Source of the DNA: Cladopsammia gracilis
Lineage: Eukaryota > Cnidaria > Anthozoa > Scleractinia > Dendrophylliidae
Assembly: GCA_022457155.1 (NCBI GenBank)
Contig: JAJGOT010000057.1
Location: 433,501-497,500 of the forward strand
Direction of reading: 5' to 3'
DNA: 64,000 nt
The notes under the pieces are model-generated. The model saw only the letters and a list, made by a program, of their open reading frames with translations. It was not told the origin of the DNA and did not search any database. Positions within the stretch are counted from its first letter, which is position 1; every line of letters starts with the position of its first letter. The position numbers were made by a program, and so were the translations under genes. Positions 34,380-48,115 of this stretch are shown piece by piece.

Positions 34380-34960
34380 ATCGGAAAGTGCTAATACATG
34401 TAGTTTCATAAATTTTGGATGTCTCTTGGGGTGCAAAGCTATCTTTGTTATAAAGAAGGAAAGGCTCGATTGAAAGAGCAACAGGCGATATAATTTTGTA
34501 AACGCGCGCGCGAGAAGCTCGCGGGCATCTTCCCGTACTCGGACAGTATGAATACAGTGTATATACATGTATTCATCTACATCTACATGATTTACTTGCA
34601 AAATCCTAATGGACATACAGCAAGTTTCAGTGCAAAGTGCGAAATGTAAACAATAGTGCAAAAAAAAATGATAATGATGATTTTTGAGAACCCTAGAAAT
34701 TTAGCCCTGAATTTTCTAGGATTTGTTCATGATTCGTAAGCCACTAAAGACCACAACGAAATGAGTGCGCTTAGCTTGCGGGATTATTCGCTTTAGAGAG
34801 CAAATCAAGTTGCGGCGGCAGCTAACGAGCAGAAAAACCGCGAAAAGAAACTATTTCATAGATAGTCGAGCCGGTGATACCGCGAGCGCGAAAATCTCCT
34901 CCTGTAAACATTACAGCTTTCTTACTTCACGACCAAGCTTTAAAAATTTACAACCTTTCT
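34380..34960. repeat. Dispersed repeat, copy 1
   Basis: Matches 37905-38300 in the same orientation: GCTCGATTG, GCAACAGGCGATATAATTTT, AACGCGC.CGCGAGAA.CTCG, GATTCGTAAGCCACT.AAGAC and TATTTCAT.GATAGTCGAGC. Confidence 0.7.
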
Positions 34961-35149
34961 TTCTTTGCTAAGTATCAAAAATATACAGTGTCCGCAATAT
35001 GATTCCAGGTTAATTGCATTGCATTCTGTGTGATTCTGACTGGCAGCCAACTTAGTTACATTTTATGCATCCACTTGAGCTTGAAATATTCAAACACATT
35101 GAAGATTGTAGAGCAAGCATTTCTCCTGGAAAAACTGAAGACCTACACT

Positions 35150-36455
35150 GACTTGAACACTACAGTACTATAAACCACGCAGCCAGCTCGATGTAGCATA
35201 AAAAGTACTAATCATGCAGCCAGCTTACACTTAAATATTATTGTCCATCTGAACTGGTGGCTGGCACACCGCATAAAGTTCAATATATCATAAAAGTACT
35301 AATTTGTGCAGCCATCTTACACTTATATTGTCCATCTGAACATTTACTGGCAAGTGGCACACCTCGTACAGCCTCAATGTAACATAAAAGTACTAATCAT
35401 GCAGCCAGCTTACACTTAATATTATTGTCCATCTGAGCTGGCAAGTGGCACACCTCATACAGTTCAATGTAACATAACAGTACTAATCATGCAGCCAGCT
35501 TTAATTAATATTATTGCCCATCTGAACTGGCCGGTGGCACACCTCACACAGTTCAATGTAACATAAAAGTACTGATTCTGCACCCAGCTTACACTTGATA
35601 TTATTGTCCATCTGTCCACTGGCAAGTGGCACACCTCATACAGGTCAATGTAACATAAAAGTACTGATCATGCAGCCAGCTTACACTTAATATTATTGTC
35701 CATATGAACTGGCAATTGGCACATCAGATACAGGTCAATGTAACATAAAAGTATACTGATCATGCAGCCAGCTTTAATTAATATTATTGCCCATCTGAAC
35801 TGGCCGGTGGCACACCTCATACAGTTCAATGTAACATAAAAGTATACTAATCATGCAGCCAGCTTACACTTAATATTATTGTCCATCTGAACTGGCTAAA
35901 AGTACTTATCATGCAGCCAGTTTGCATTTAATATTTTGGCACATCTAAACTGGCAGGTGGCACACCTCATACAGTTCGATATAACATAAAAGTACTAATC
36001 ATGTACCTAGTTTGCACTTAATATTTTGGCTCATCTGAACTGGCCGGTGGCACACCTCATACAGTTCGATGTAACATAAAAGTACTAATCATACAGCCAG
36101 CTTACACTTAATATTATTGCCCATCTGGACTGGCTGGTGGCACACCTCATACAGTTCGATGTAACATAAAAGTATACTGATCATGCAGCCAGCTTTAATT
36201 AATATTATTGCCCATCTGAACTGGCCGGTGGCACACCTCATGCAGTTCAATGTAACATAAAAGTATACTAATCATACAGCCAGCTTACACTTAATATTAT
36301 TGTCCATCTGAACTGGCCAGTGGCACACCATACAGTTCGATATAACATAAAAGTACTAATCATGCAGCTAGTTTGCACTTTATATTTTGGCCCATCTGAA
36401 CGGAGCAGCACCCCTCATACAGTTCGATTTAAGATAAACTGAGTACTAATCATGT
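35150..36455. repeat. ~92-bp minisatellite, about 14 copies
   Basis: Units contain CAGCCAGCTTACACTTAATA, CCATCTGAACTGGC, GTGGCACACCTCATACAGTT and ACATAAAAGTACTAATCATG. Copies vary in length (about 60-100 bp) and two sub-variants (TTACACTTAATAT and TTAATTAATATT) alternate in places. Confidence 0.93.
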
Positions 36456-37904
36456 GCCCATCGCTATAAAAGGTGACAGCCCTTGCAAAAATCCTGCTTG
36501 CGCAAAAAAAGTATTTAAGCCCGGCTTTACCCCTAGTACGTGCCAGAGAAATTTCTCAGAGCCAACTGTGTCAAAATGGACAACATTATTCTTTATTAAT
36601 TTTCTTGAAAGGTATTATTTTACAAGTGTGTGAATAGCTATGCCTCGTATGAAAGGGTAATAAATAACCTTTCCAAAATATATGTTGCATTTAATTAGCT
36701 CAGATTAGCAAAATTATTCCACAATTGCCTATAAATTTAGCTCATATTATATTACCTCATATAGTATATTAGCTCACATTGGTTCAAACTGAAATGTAGT
36801 TCAAGAAAAAAGTTGAAAGCAAAAATTTTCCTTGTTATATAGAGCACCAGGGTCTTCCCAGAGTAAATCCATGCAGAGGAATCGACTCAGGTGCAAATAA
36901 AATTTTGTGCATGAAATTTGACCAAATTAATTATGCAAACATGATACGTGAAAAGATCTCGTCTCGATTTTGGTTTCCTGTCGCAACAAAAAACACTTTA
37001 TCCGCCAGACATCTTTCCAAAAGTAAGCCAAAACATTTATTCGAAGCAATAAGCAGATTTCAAAGGTAAATATCCCGTCTAAATATCATAATTGCCTTTT
37101 AAGTTACCTTTCAGTATGACAGAGTATGACCGGCCGTACGTATGTTTACATGTACACTCGACCAATTGTTCAACACCGCTCAACTCTCAAAGTCAATTAC
37201 TTCGATTCTTCGCTAGAACTGATCATTTTCAGATTCTTTATCGCTTGACATTCATCCATTGTTGCTGTCTTCCATTATACAAACGCCAAAACATCGTTTG
37301 GGTCGACACGGGAGGATCTTTAAACTTCGGTTTCGGCGGCGAAGAAATCAGCTTTGTTTTTTTTTAAAAACCCTGTCATGTAGTTGAGTAGTGAGCTGTC
37401 CAGCTCAAACTCGCTCAGTGATTGGCTTAGAATACTTTCACGCCTTCCTCCCTCTACCCTCTCTCCTGAAAATAACGCTTCATCGTTCCTGAAGGAACGA
37501 TATATTTTTATGGCCGTCCTGCAAGAACATTAAGCAGTACTTCCGTTGTTACACGTATGGCGGTACATGTATTGCATCCAGCATGAAATATTTGAGTCTC
37601 CATCATGACTGCAGTTTTGTAGAGAACGGCGGATGCAAGTGATTTTTGATATATTATTTAAGCAAGACTTGAGTTTCGGTTCTTTGGTGGTTTCTCCCAT
37701 GTGAAGCAGCCTGGAAGACACCACTAGCTCTAAAGGCACAAAAATTAACTAAGACTCAATTTTTGTATTTCGCGCGCATCTCAAACCGATTGAGACGTTT
37801 ATACACACAGTTTAATACCGGCCACGCTCCAAGCGTTAGGAAAGGTTTTATCAGGAAATTCTTTTGTGCATAGTTGATCTTGTCAATGAACGTGTCAATA
37901 TTTG
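36456..37904. other. Non-coding stretch
   Basis: No supported gene. An open frame of 91 codons at 37092-37367 has no recognisable motif. Confidence 0.4.
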
Positions 37905-38300
37905 TGGGTTAAAGGTTTTTATTTATGAATCTTGAACGTCTCATGGGGAGCAATGCTGTCTTTGTAACAAAGGAGAGAAGGCTCGATTGTTGACGCAACA
38001 GGCGATATAATTTTTGTAAACGCGCACGCGAGAACCTCGCGGGCATCACCTTCCCTTCCCTAGAAATTTTGTCCTGAATTTTCTGGAATTTGTCAGTGAT
38101 TCGTAAGCCACTGAAGACCACAACGAAAGGAGTGTGATTAAACTTAAATAAGCCTGTTTAGCTTGCGGGATGATTGTTCTGGCGGTAGCGCTAAGACTGA
38201 ACGGTGAAACCGCAAAAAAATATTTCATGGATAGTCGAGCGGGTGATTACGCGAGCGCGAAAGTCGCCTCTTGTGGACATTACATCTTTCAAAACACACA
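37905..38300. repeat. Dispersed repeat, copy 2
   Basis: Partner of 34380-34960; shorter, with the same order of blocks. Confidence 0.7.
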
Positions 38301-38775
38301 TTTCTATTCCTGCCGGCAGAATGCCACGCTCCAGGCGTCAGGAAAGGTTTTATCAGTTTTAGTAAAGGCGAAGCATTCATTCATTCTTAAAAAAAAAAAC
38401 AATTGAGGAAAATATTAGAAATTCAGATCACGCTTCGCGTGTACGAGGCTATCAAGTTAATCTCTGAATCTGGTTGATAGATCTAGAGCCCTCTCAGAAT
38501 TTGGATTCACAGAGAGAAGTTAGCACTCCAACAATGCCTTTTGTCACACAGCGGAGTCCGCCATCTAGTTTATCAAAATTACTCCACAGATTACACTGTT
38601 TCTAAAATTTGATCTAATTTCACTACACGTTTGTACATTTTGGTTCAGATTATATTCACTTGGCGTTTTCTGGTTTGTTTCCGATTTAATTACATGCTCC
38701 GTGACATTGAAACAGATTATGACACCTTGCCGGTCTCAAAGGGGAAGAAACATGGTGCGTCTTAAGCTGAGGTAT

Positions 38776-38812
38776 GTAAGGAATGCTAGGAAATTTTCCT
38801 AGCATTCCTTAG
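38776..38812. repeat. Short perfect hairpin
   Basis: AAGGAATGCTAGGAAA and TTTCCTAGCATTCCTT are back to back. It could form a stable stem if transcribed. Confidence 0.8.
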
Positions 38813-40545
38813 CGGTACTTACAGTAGAAGCCGTCTGCGTTCTCCCATGGATCCGACCGTCATACATAAAAAAGACCTGCTGTAAATTGTAAACAAAAGC
38901 TCAATTTCGCAAATGGAAAGTTCGAGCACTTGTTTCATAAAATGCCAAGTCAAACTTAAAACAAATATGTCAGGTTTGTAGACGAACTTCAGTTATTTCA
39001 GAACAGAAGAACTCTCAAATGTCGTCTGTAAAATAATCTTTACGTCTTGGATTTATACCACTATGAAATAGCTTATCATGCATACAGATCAATTTGCGAA
39101 TAAACAGTATTAATCTAGTATAGTCAATATATCAGATCCTTGACTATTTTTGTAAAAGTTCATAAAATCGACTTATCTTCAACAAAAGTTGAGTCACTGA
39201 TCAAACTGGCCCAATACAGTCTAAAAGCGTCAGTGCATGGCCTAGCGGTGAGAACGAGGGAAATTTGAAGAAAAACGTAAAACACGGCTATATCAAGGAA
39301 AACCCGCGCTTTTAGGTTACATAAACAAGTAAGAGAGTATTGATATCGGAAAGATTCCGTATAACCCCACACATTAGTTATGCATACCGTTCTTAAAACT
39401 AAAACAAAAGCCAAAACAATAGAAATCCAAAAGCAAAACAATTGCGCGCACGCCGGAGCAAATGTCTTGTCTGAGGGATCAATATTTGATTTGGTGAGCC
39501 TGGCCTCCCTGTGGTTATCGCCATCAGTGCAAAGGAATGACAGACGTTTTAAAACTGTAAAATACTGCCTCGTTTTAATGCTAGTTTTTTTTTTCACATT
39601 GGTGTTAAATATCAATAAAATATGAGTTTATAAAATTGATTTAGTTGCTCGTAGATTTATAGTTAAAATGCATGTCTCTGTTGAAAAATACGTTTGAATT
39701 CTGCAGATATTTTTAAATGTTCCATCAAAGAACGCCAAATGCAATATATCGGAGCAGCGCTTTCAAAATGTCCCCTTTTACATTTTCCGCTTTGCATTTG
39801 CCACGAAAGCCTTGTGCACTGGTCAGCGGAATGAGCGAGCGAATGAGTGAGTGAGTGAGTGAGTGAATTTGCCACCGTTACCGATAACCCGTTCATTACG
39901 CTTGCGCGTATTCACGGGTTAAAAACGAAGCGGGACGTTACCTGATTGTTAAAATAATCGTTTTGAGAAAAGAAAAACATGAGGAGCGAAAGATGTACAC
40001 CATTGCACCAGAATAACTGGACAAGTATCTCGCAGAGTTATACGCTCTGACAGACGGAAAGATGGGGAAGATTACGAACCCTCAGGTTTAAGAAGCCCAC
40101 ATTTCGAGTTTTGAGAGGAACTTAAATAAAAAAAACTCAGCTAGTGTCATCAACGATAGACAATTTGATTTGACTCGAAAATCAGAAAATGTCTTCAGTC
40201 AAAACAGAAAAAATTCAAGAAAGCTGGCCGTGATAACAAACTAAAACATGGCTGCTGCGTCGTTAACACAGAAAGAAATAGAAATCCTTCAACGACTTCT
40301 TGCACTGGTGAAAGTGCAGCAAACACGAGAAAAATGTTGTTAAAGTTCTTCGAAAGTGCCGTGATAAGTGGAGGTCAATTTACAATTTCGGTCAACACTC
40401 TTACCACCTCAGCTCACTCAAACCGAAAGGAAGTGGAAGGGAATTCGAGTTTTGGAGACAAACTCCGATTAGACTTGCTTTATACTTTAGTATTTCATGT
40501 AATTTAGCTTCACTTTTTGCCAAAACATGAAGAGGCGTTTTAAGC
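38813..40545. other. Non-coding with repeat fragments
   Basis: 39345-39440 shares a dispersed repeat with 6140-6240 (GGAAAGAT.TCCGTATAACC, TATGCATACCG). 39838-39870 is a (GAGT)n run. A minus-strand frame of 151 codons (39160-39615) spans this repeat and has no recognised domain. Confidence 0.4.
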
Positions 40546-41241
40546 TTACAGTCAATTCTCGCTATTACGGACACCCTCGGGATCGGGATTTGGTGTCCGT
40601 AAATGCGAGAGTCCGCAATAGGGGAGCGAAAAAAATTACTTGAAAGCATACTTACAGTAGAGGGATTACATGTATTTATATTTTGATTGACTGCAGGACC
40701 TATTCCAGTAAGCTGAAAATATACTATTTATTACATGGCCGTCATTTCTCCTTGGCAAAATATCTATCCAAACGCCCTGCTCTGGGTAAAAGTCTCCTTT
40801 GAATGGCAATTTCGCCGACGTTATCACCAAGGAGGCTAGATTCGTGCGCAATGTTAAACTGTCCTCTTTGAATTAGAAAAGCAGCAATGTTTTGGACACT
40901 GTCAGGAACGTCCTTGAAACATTTCAAAATAAGAAATTCAAATCCAGCCAAAAAGACAATGGTGTTGACAAAAGACTGAAAAATGGTATTTAAAATGTGT
41001 TTCAATGTTCGAAGATGCCGCTAGGTGTCCGCTTTAAGGAGAGTGAAAACAATAAAATTGTGACGTCGGGACCGAATCAAGTGTCCTTAAGTCCGTTATA
41101 GCGAGAGTCCGTACTAGCGGGACGGTTTTTTTTTTCTCAGGTAAAACGTCTATAACTTTTGCCGGGGATTCACTGTAAATGTCCTTAATAGTATTATCAT
41201 TATAGTGAGGTGTCCGCAAGGCGAGAGGTAACTGTACAGTA
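40546..41241. mobile_element. pogo/mariner-like miniature element
   Basis: Ends ACAGTCAATTCTCGCTATTA and GGCGAGAGGTAACTGTACAG form degenerate inverted repeats, each next to GGTGTCCG motifs. Several CGAGAGTCCG(C/T)A units lie inside. No intact transposase frame. TA-flanked insertion is typical of the superfamily. Confidence 0.6.
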
Positions 41242-41360
41242 TATAGTTGCGAATGGTAAGCTTTTAAATGTTATTTGCCGACTTGCATTTGTGAATAAAA
41301 ATTGTCATTACACCGGGCTTTAAATCTCTGTCTCCATATAATAAGCATAATAGGTAAGTC

Positions 41361-41436
41361 TTCACAAGCCTCGAACCACCGACCTTCAGGTTGAAAGTCC
41401 GACGCGATAAGCGTTAGACTTCGAACCAACGCGTGC
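41361..41436 (-). repeat. tRNA-like remnant (Glu-like anticodon arm)
   Basis: Minus strand: an anticodon-arm-like GGACTTTCAACCTGAAGGTC and a box B GGTTCGAGGC (41377-41368). The 5' half does not fold well, so this is a tRNA-derived relic or SINE head, not a tRNA gene. Confidence 0.5.
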
Positions 41437-42337
41437 GTAAATTCCTGGCGCGCGCACTTTTCATGTGATATTCTTTATATAATTATAACTCATCTAAAAC
41501 TGAGGTTTTAACGCTATCTGCTGGTTTACTTTCTAACTTTGGGAAAGAGTTCAGAAAAGTGAAATACAAGCATTTCTTCCACTAGATACCGATAGATATG
41601 ATAGATACCACCTTAAAAGGAGGAGTTACATTGGAAAGGACCTTTTGGACATTTTGATGGCGAACGTTTTCAATCTTACCGATTGCAAACGTTCCCCATT
41701 TAAAAAAAAACATTTTGTGACGTCATCAATCGGGAATATCACGTGATGGTTGATAAGACTTTCGTTAGATCGAAGAAGTCAATTGTTTATTCCCTTAAAC
41801 TCCATGACCGGGGAAAGTTATTATATCAAGAAAGAATGAGGTTCTTTAAAATCTCTTCAGGGGGTCCTTTAAGGATGAAAAATCCAAGCCTTATTAATAA
41901 AGTCACTTGAGTATCTTCATGTTAACTGCCATGGTAACTCTTTTACAACGAGACAAAAGGTGTTGGTCGGTTGTCGAAACATTTTCGTGACGGTTATCAT
42001 GAACGTATTACCGAAAATCTTCGGAAATATTTTCAAAAAATATTTTCAAAAAATAATTGGTATTATTCGTACAATCTTCGGACAGTATTTGGATAATTTG
42101 CGAACTTCGTAATAAAAAAATTAAGTTTCGTTGAAACAAATAAACAAAATAATAACATGGCTGCTTAAAGATATGAAATTTCTCTTCTCATGTCTTCATC
42201 GAGCTTAACACTCCAAGAGAAATTTCATATCGCCAAACCATGCGTTATCTTCTCATTAGCAAGTTACTGAATTTCAGGTTCGTTTCACGGCTTATTTTCA
42301 GCACTCATGTATTAGCAATTTTTCATTTTTTACGTAG

Positions 42338-42594
42338 GTGGTTGCATTAGCCGACGCGTCAAGTATCTTCCACCAAAAAACGGTCATTATTTGGAAGGTC
42401 ACGTGTTTTTAAATCTTACCATTGGAATAAACACACCATGTCAGCGGCGATGCGTAATGGAGAGAGAATGTGTTTCCGTCAACATTGGTTCGGCAGTTAA
42501 TGACAAAATTGTATGTGAATTAAGTAATTCAGACCACTTGCAGCATCCACAAGACCTTAAACCAAAACCAGGCTGGAATTACAGAGGCAATGAG
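42338..42594 (+). CDS. PAN/apple-domain exon of the EGF-repeat gene
   Basis: Acceptor TTTTTTACGTAG, donor GAG|GTACGA; 257 bp, incoming phase leaves GT, outgoing phase 0. Encodes about 85 residues: GCISRRVKYL, then GHYLEGHVFLNLT, the cysteine cluster CQRRCVMERECVS and a later VCELSN, ending GWNYRGNE. The Cys spacing and GWNY ending match PAN/apple domains at the N-terminus of many cnidarian secreted proteins, which bind carbohydrate or protein. The preceding signal-peptide exon was not found in 41440-42337. The outgoing phase matches the EGF exon at 52316. Confidence 0.75.
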
Positions 42595-42628
42595 GTACGA
42601 ATTGTACATAATAATACATATGGTAACG

Positions 42629-42691
42629 ATGGCGATGGCGATGGCGATGGCGATGGCGATGGCGATGGCGATGGCGATGGCGATGGCGATG
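42629..42691. repeat. (GGCGAT)n microsatellite
   Basis: About ten GGCGAT units 35 bp past the PAN exon donor. Confidence 0.97.
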
Positions 42692-42717
42692 TGGTTAACG
42701 GTGGGGAGGGATGATAA

Positions 42718-42936
42718 ACAAAGATGTTGCCAAAAATGTAAATGATGATGATAATGGTGACGATGGTGGCGTGGAAATAGTGATAGTTTAGCTGATAATG
42801 GTGATAATAGTGATGACGATGAAGATGGTAGTAATGATATCGATGAAAATAATGATAAAAATGCTAGATAGTGTTGGTAATTACAACGTTAATCACGATT
42901 AAGATGAGGATGTTGATGATAACTATGTCGATAATG

Positions 42937-42987
<51 letters not shown>

Positions 42988-42996
42988 GTGATGGTG

Positions 42997-43076
<80 letters not shown>
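42718..43076. repeat. (GAT)n microsatellite, degenerate then regular
   Basis: GATGAT/GGTGAT-rich, cleanest at 42938-43076. Poly-His and poly-Met frames here are artefacts. Confidence 0.95.
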
Positions 43077-43364
43077 CGTTTCCCAAAATTTCTGTTCCCT
43101 TTTTTAAAACGTTAAAATCGGTTGGACTCCAACAATAATCTCTGCATGTCTGATCATTTCTTATAAGTTCAAGGTGGTACGATGCTAGAAATTGATTTTT
43201 CTTGTTGTCGCAGCGCGATACGATTTCGAGAATTGGCTTAACTCTAAATGCGTTCCTTTAAAATAGGAACAGACATTGATAGGTCCACTTGTTCCTATAT
43301 CTCAACAGCAAGACTTATTTCAGTTCAATGTCATTTCATATGATACATCTGTAACTGTTGTTTC

Positions 43365-44480
<1,116 letters not shown>

Positions 44481-46330
44481 ATTTCTCTGGACAATTAGAT
44501 ATTCTTTTGGTGCGGTTTTCATTTACTGTAGAATTTGTTTGAAATTCGAAACGGCCTTATTTTTCTAGTAGTGGAATGAAACCTGTACATGGTATTTTGT
44601 ATCTGAGATCGCCATTCTGTGACTTTTCTTTTTAAGACAGGAGAATTTTATACCTTTTTTTAAATCAACTAGAAACATAGTACAAGAGGAATAGCTTTAA
44701 TAGACATCCACGATACGTTTTGAAAATCCAGGAATTGTTAACTGACTAAGTTGACTAAAAACATTTCTGGACTTTACCAATTTTAAGAGAAGAAAGTGGA
44801 ATAAAAATTTTTTAATTATTTGCACGTCGAATCGGCTTTTTTTAACGACAAACTCAAAAGAGAGTGTGATATTTTTTTTAATCAACCAGAAAAATAATCA
44901 CGAAGGGCATAGCTGTAATGTAATAACATTCCTTTTTTCTGTGATGTTATTTTTAAACAATACCCGGCATCGAAAACTGCTAATTGAGCTAACTAAACAA
45001 AAAATGCTTGGCCTTGGCCATGGCCAAACTTGATTGAACGAACGACTTTACAAAATTGAGATTCAAAACGGTCACTCCTTTTTACTGGTAGACTGTAAAT
45101 TACATCATTATTTACACATCGAATCGGCATTCCTGCAACAGTTCCTTTTTATGACAATAGCGTTCTGCTGTAATTTTGTATTACGTGAGATGACAAACAA
45201 AGGATCTTGTCAGAATAGAAGCAAACAAGCTACCAAGAAAGAATAAAAGGTAGACTGAAAAACGACGCTCTTGGCACTTTACACAGCTACAGACACCGGC
45301 GCGGCAAGAAAACAGTAAGGTACGTAGTTTTCAATTCTCTCCTGTAGACGGATTTCTTATATTTGTTAAGCAAGAAATTTCGTCAAACTCAGGGTAAACT
45401 AAGCCTCGCCGCATAGAACGAAACATATCAAGAATGAAAACATGCAAAGACACTCAAGTTCAAACTGTTTACCTCTGGCAGGCAGTCGTATGTGATGCAC
45501 GAATCGCCAAGCTTTTGTAATTTTGAAACATGTGAATGCATCGTTTAAGATCATGTTCGTTATTGATGTATTTTTTTTTTCATATCTTGCTTGTGTTAAC
45601 CTCAGAGAATCCGAAGTGCCCTGGCATGGTTAGCAAGGTATTACCAGCCGTGCAAGGAACTTGTTCATTGCTATCTACTAAAGTAGCGTACGCCAGAAAA
45701 GAGCAAGACAGAAACGTCGACGACCTGTGGAGAAACATTTGCTTGCAAAAGCGCGATGGCGGAGTGTGACGAGGCGATTAAAACGCAGATGAAAGGAGTG
45801 GCGTTCTTTTTTTCCTCTGACTGCCCTGGAGCGAAGAAGTAAAGAAGATAGAAGGAAAGAAAATAACGGACAGATTAAACGCTTCTTTAGTCCTAGTCAG
45901 CAATAAATTTCAACCAGTGCGTTGAGATTTAATTCATCATCATTTGCAAGTTGACGATTTCATACATGCAGCGTGTTAAATTTCAGAGTAGTTCGAAAAA
46001 GCCAAACGTAGTCAAATAGCGATTGAGTTAGTTGATTGATAAGGTTTCGTTTCGTATAAAAAATTTTCCAATGTCACAATCAGCGCAGTTTATCTCTAAG
46101 ATACACCATAAGGCGGTCGTTTTCACTATTCTGAGAGTTGTGTAAATCAAGTCCAGTGGCAGAAAGCGTTGAATGCTTCAAAATTAAATGGCGCTGTTGA
46201 TTCTGTAGTTTATTCTCTGTGTTATTTTTTCGAGCTTAAAAGTTAAGCGGGATGTATCGTTCAATTATATACTACTACACGTCGCCTATTGTTTAATTTA
46301 ATTGTTTAATTGTAACTATTGTTTAACAAT
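44481..46330. other. Intron sequence without recognised features
   Basis: AT-rich. A frame at 45536-45769 after a TTAACCTCAG acceptor-like site has no recognisable domain and ends in a stop, so I do not call an exon. Confidence 0.4.
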
Positions 46331-46459
46331 TACATCAGTACATGCAAGGGACTTTCAATGTCAACTGGACAAGTTTACTACTTATATTATCAAGAATAGT
46401 TCAGTAAAAACCCAACAATAAGGGTTCAGTTTTGTTTTGTTTTTTGAGTAAAACTAACT

Positions 46460-46745
46460 GTCTTGCGCGCTGCACATGGCCAGGATGGAAATGGATTGTA
46501 TCTTGAAAATATTGGCCAATATCTCGAAAAAAATTGGCCAATTTTTTCAAGTTTATCGCTTCTCTCTTGGAAAACTCGCTAAAAATCTGATTATGGTTTA
46601 TTCTCTCTTTGAGAATTCACTTGATATCTTCCACTTAGTTTTCTACAAGCATTTCATGCACGATAAAGGTACTTAGTTTCAATTTGGAGCAGTTTTGACC
46701 CCAAAAAAACTCAAAATCATCCTGGTATAGCTCCTTTAAGCTGGG
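46460..46745. mobile_element. Miniature element, reverse copy of the 10993-11240 family
   Basis: CCAGGATGGAAATGGATTGT, TTGGCCAATTTTTTCAAGTT and a CTCCTTTAAG end correspond in reverse to 11240-10993. It interrupts a diverged first unit of the 185-bp array. Confidence 0.6.
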
Positions 46746-46794
46746 TGAATCTTTATATAAAGAATACACATCGTTTATCGAAACCACTGTTTGA

Positions 46795-48115
46795 CAATTC
46801 CATACATGCAAAGAACTTTAAATGTCAACTGGATACGTTTACTGCTTATATTATCAAGAAGAGTTCAAGTCTGTCTGCGCCATATCATTGCGTTTCGCGC
46901 ATTGATTTGGCTTGCTAGAGAGCTTGAATTCTGTTCAATTCATAACATTGTTATCTCGCGACTAAGCAAATGTCTGCGCCGATGGTCGATCCACTTATTG
47001 TGGCATGCAAAGAACATTCAATGTTTACTAGTTATATTATGAAGAAGAGTTCAAGTCAGTCTGCGCCATATCATTGCATTTCGCGCATTGATTTGGCTTG
47101 CTAAAGGGCTTGAATTCTGTCCAATTCATAACATTGTTATCTCGCGACTAAGCAAATGTCCGCGCCGATGGTCGATTCACGTATTTGTGGCATGCAAAGA
47201 ACTTTTTACTACTTATATTATCAAGAAGAGTTCAAGTCTGTCTGCGCCATATCATTGCGTTTCGCGCATTGTATTGGCTTGCTAGAGAGCTTGAATTCTG
47301 TTCAATTCATAACATTTTTATCTCGCGACTAAGCAAATGTCCGCGCCGATGGTCGATTCACTTATTTGTGGCATGCAAAGAACTTTCAATGTTTACTACT
47401 TATATTCTCAAGAAGAGTTCAAGTCTGTCTGCGCCATATCATTGCGTTTCGCGCATTGATTTGGCTTGCTAGAGAGCTTGAATTCTGTTCAATTCATAAC
47501 ATTGTTATCTCGCGACTAAGCAAATGTCCGCGCCGATGGTCGATCCACTTGTTTGTGGCATGCAAAGAACTTTTAATGTTTACTAGTTATATTATCAAGA
47601 AGAGTTCAAGTCAGTCTGCGCCATATTACTGCGTTTCGCGCATTGATTTGGCTTGCTAGAGAGCTTGAATTCTGTCCAATTCATAACATTTTAAACTCGC
47701 GACTAAGCAAATGTCCGCGCCGATGGTCGATTCACTTATTTGTGGCATGCAAAGAACTTTTTACTACTTATATTCTCAAGAAGAGTTCAAGTTAGTCTGC
47801 GCCATATCATTGCGTTTCGCGCATTGATTTGGCGTGCTAGAGAGCTTGAATTCTGTCCAATTCATAACATTTTTAACTCGCGACTAAGCAAATGTCTGCG
47901 CCGATGGTCGATTCACTTATTGTGGCATGCAAAGAACTTTCAATGTTTACTAGTTATATTATGAAGAAGAGTTCAAGTCAGTCTGCGCCATATCATTGCA
48001 TTTCGCGCATTGATTTGGCTTGCTAAAGGGCTTGAATTCTGTCCAATTCATAACATTCTTAACTCGCGACTAATCAAATGTCTGCGCCGATGGTCGATCC
48101 ACTTATTTGTGGCAT
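46795..48115. repeat. ~185-bp tandem array, about 7 units
   Basis: Units share GGCATGCAAAGAACTTT, TCAAGAAGAGTTCAAGT, CTGCGCCATATCATTGCGTT, TTGGCTTGCTAGAGAGCTTG and CGCGCCGATGGTCGAT. Neighbours are nearly identical, so the array is young or homogenised. The last unit ends inside the stop-codon region of the recombinase gene. A diverged unit lies at 46335-46420. Confidence 0.95.

Noticed and set aside
37092..37367. 91-codon frame as a gene
   Set aside because: No motif, no splice context and composition like its surroundings.
39160..39615. 151-codon minus-strand frame with hydrophobic segments
   Set aside because: It spans a dispersed repeat also present at 6140-6240 and shows no domain or splice structure.
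40257..40350. Small ORF starting MAAASLTQKE
   Set aside because: Only 31 codons, no signal peptide, no donor site that would join the PAN exon in phase.
42889..43086. Poly-His and poly-Met open frames
   Set aside because: Direct consequence of the (GAT)n microsatellite.
45536..45769. Extra exon of the PAN/EGF gene after a TTAACCTCAG site
   Set aside because: The frame runs into a stop without a donor in suitable phase, and has no PAN or EGF cysteine pattern.
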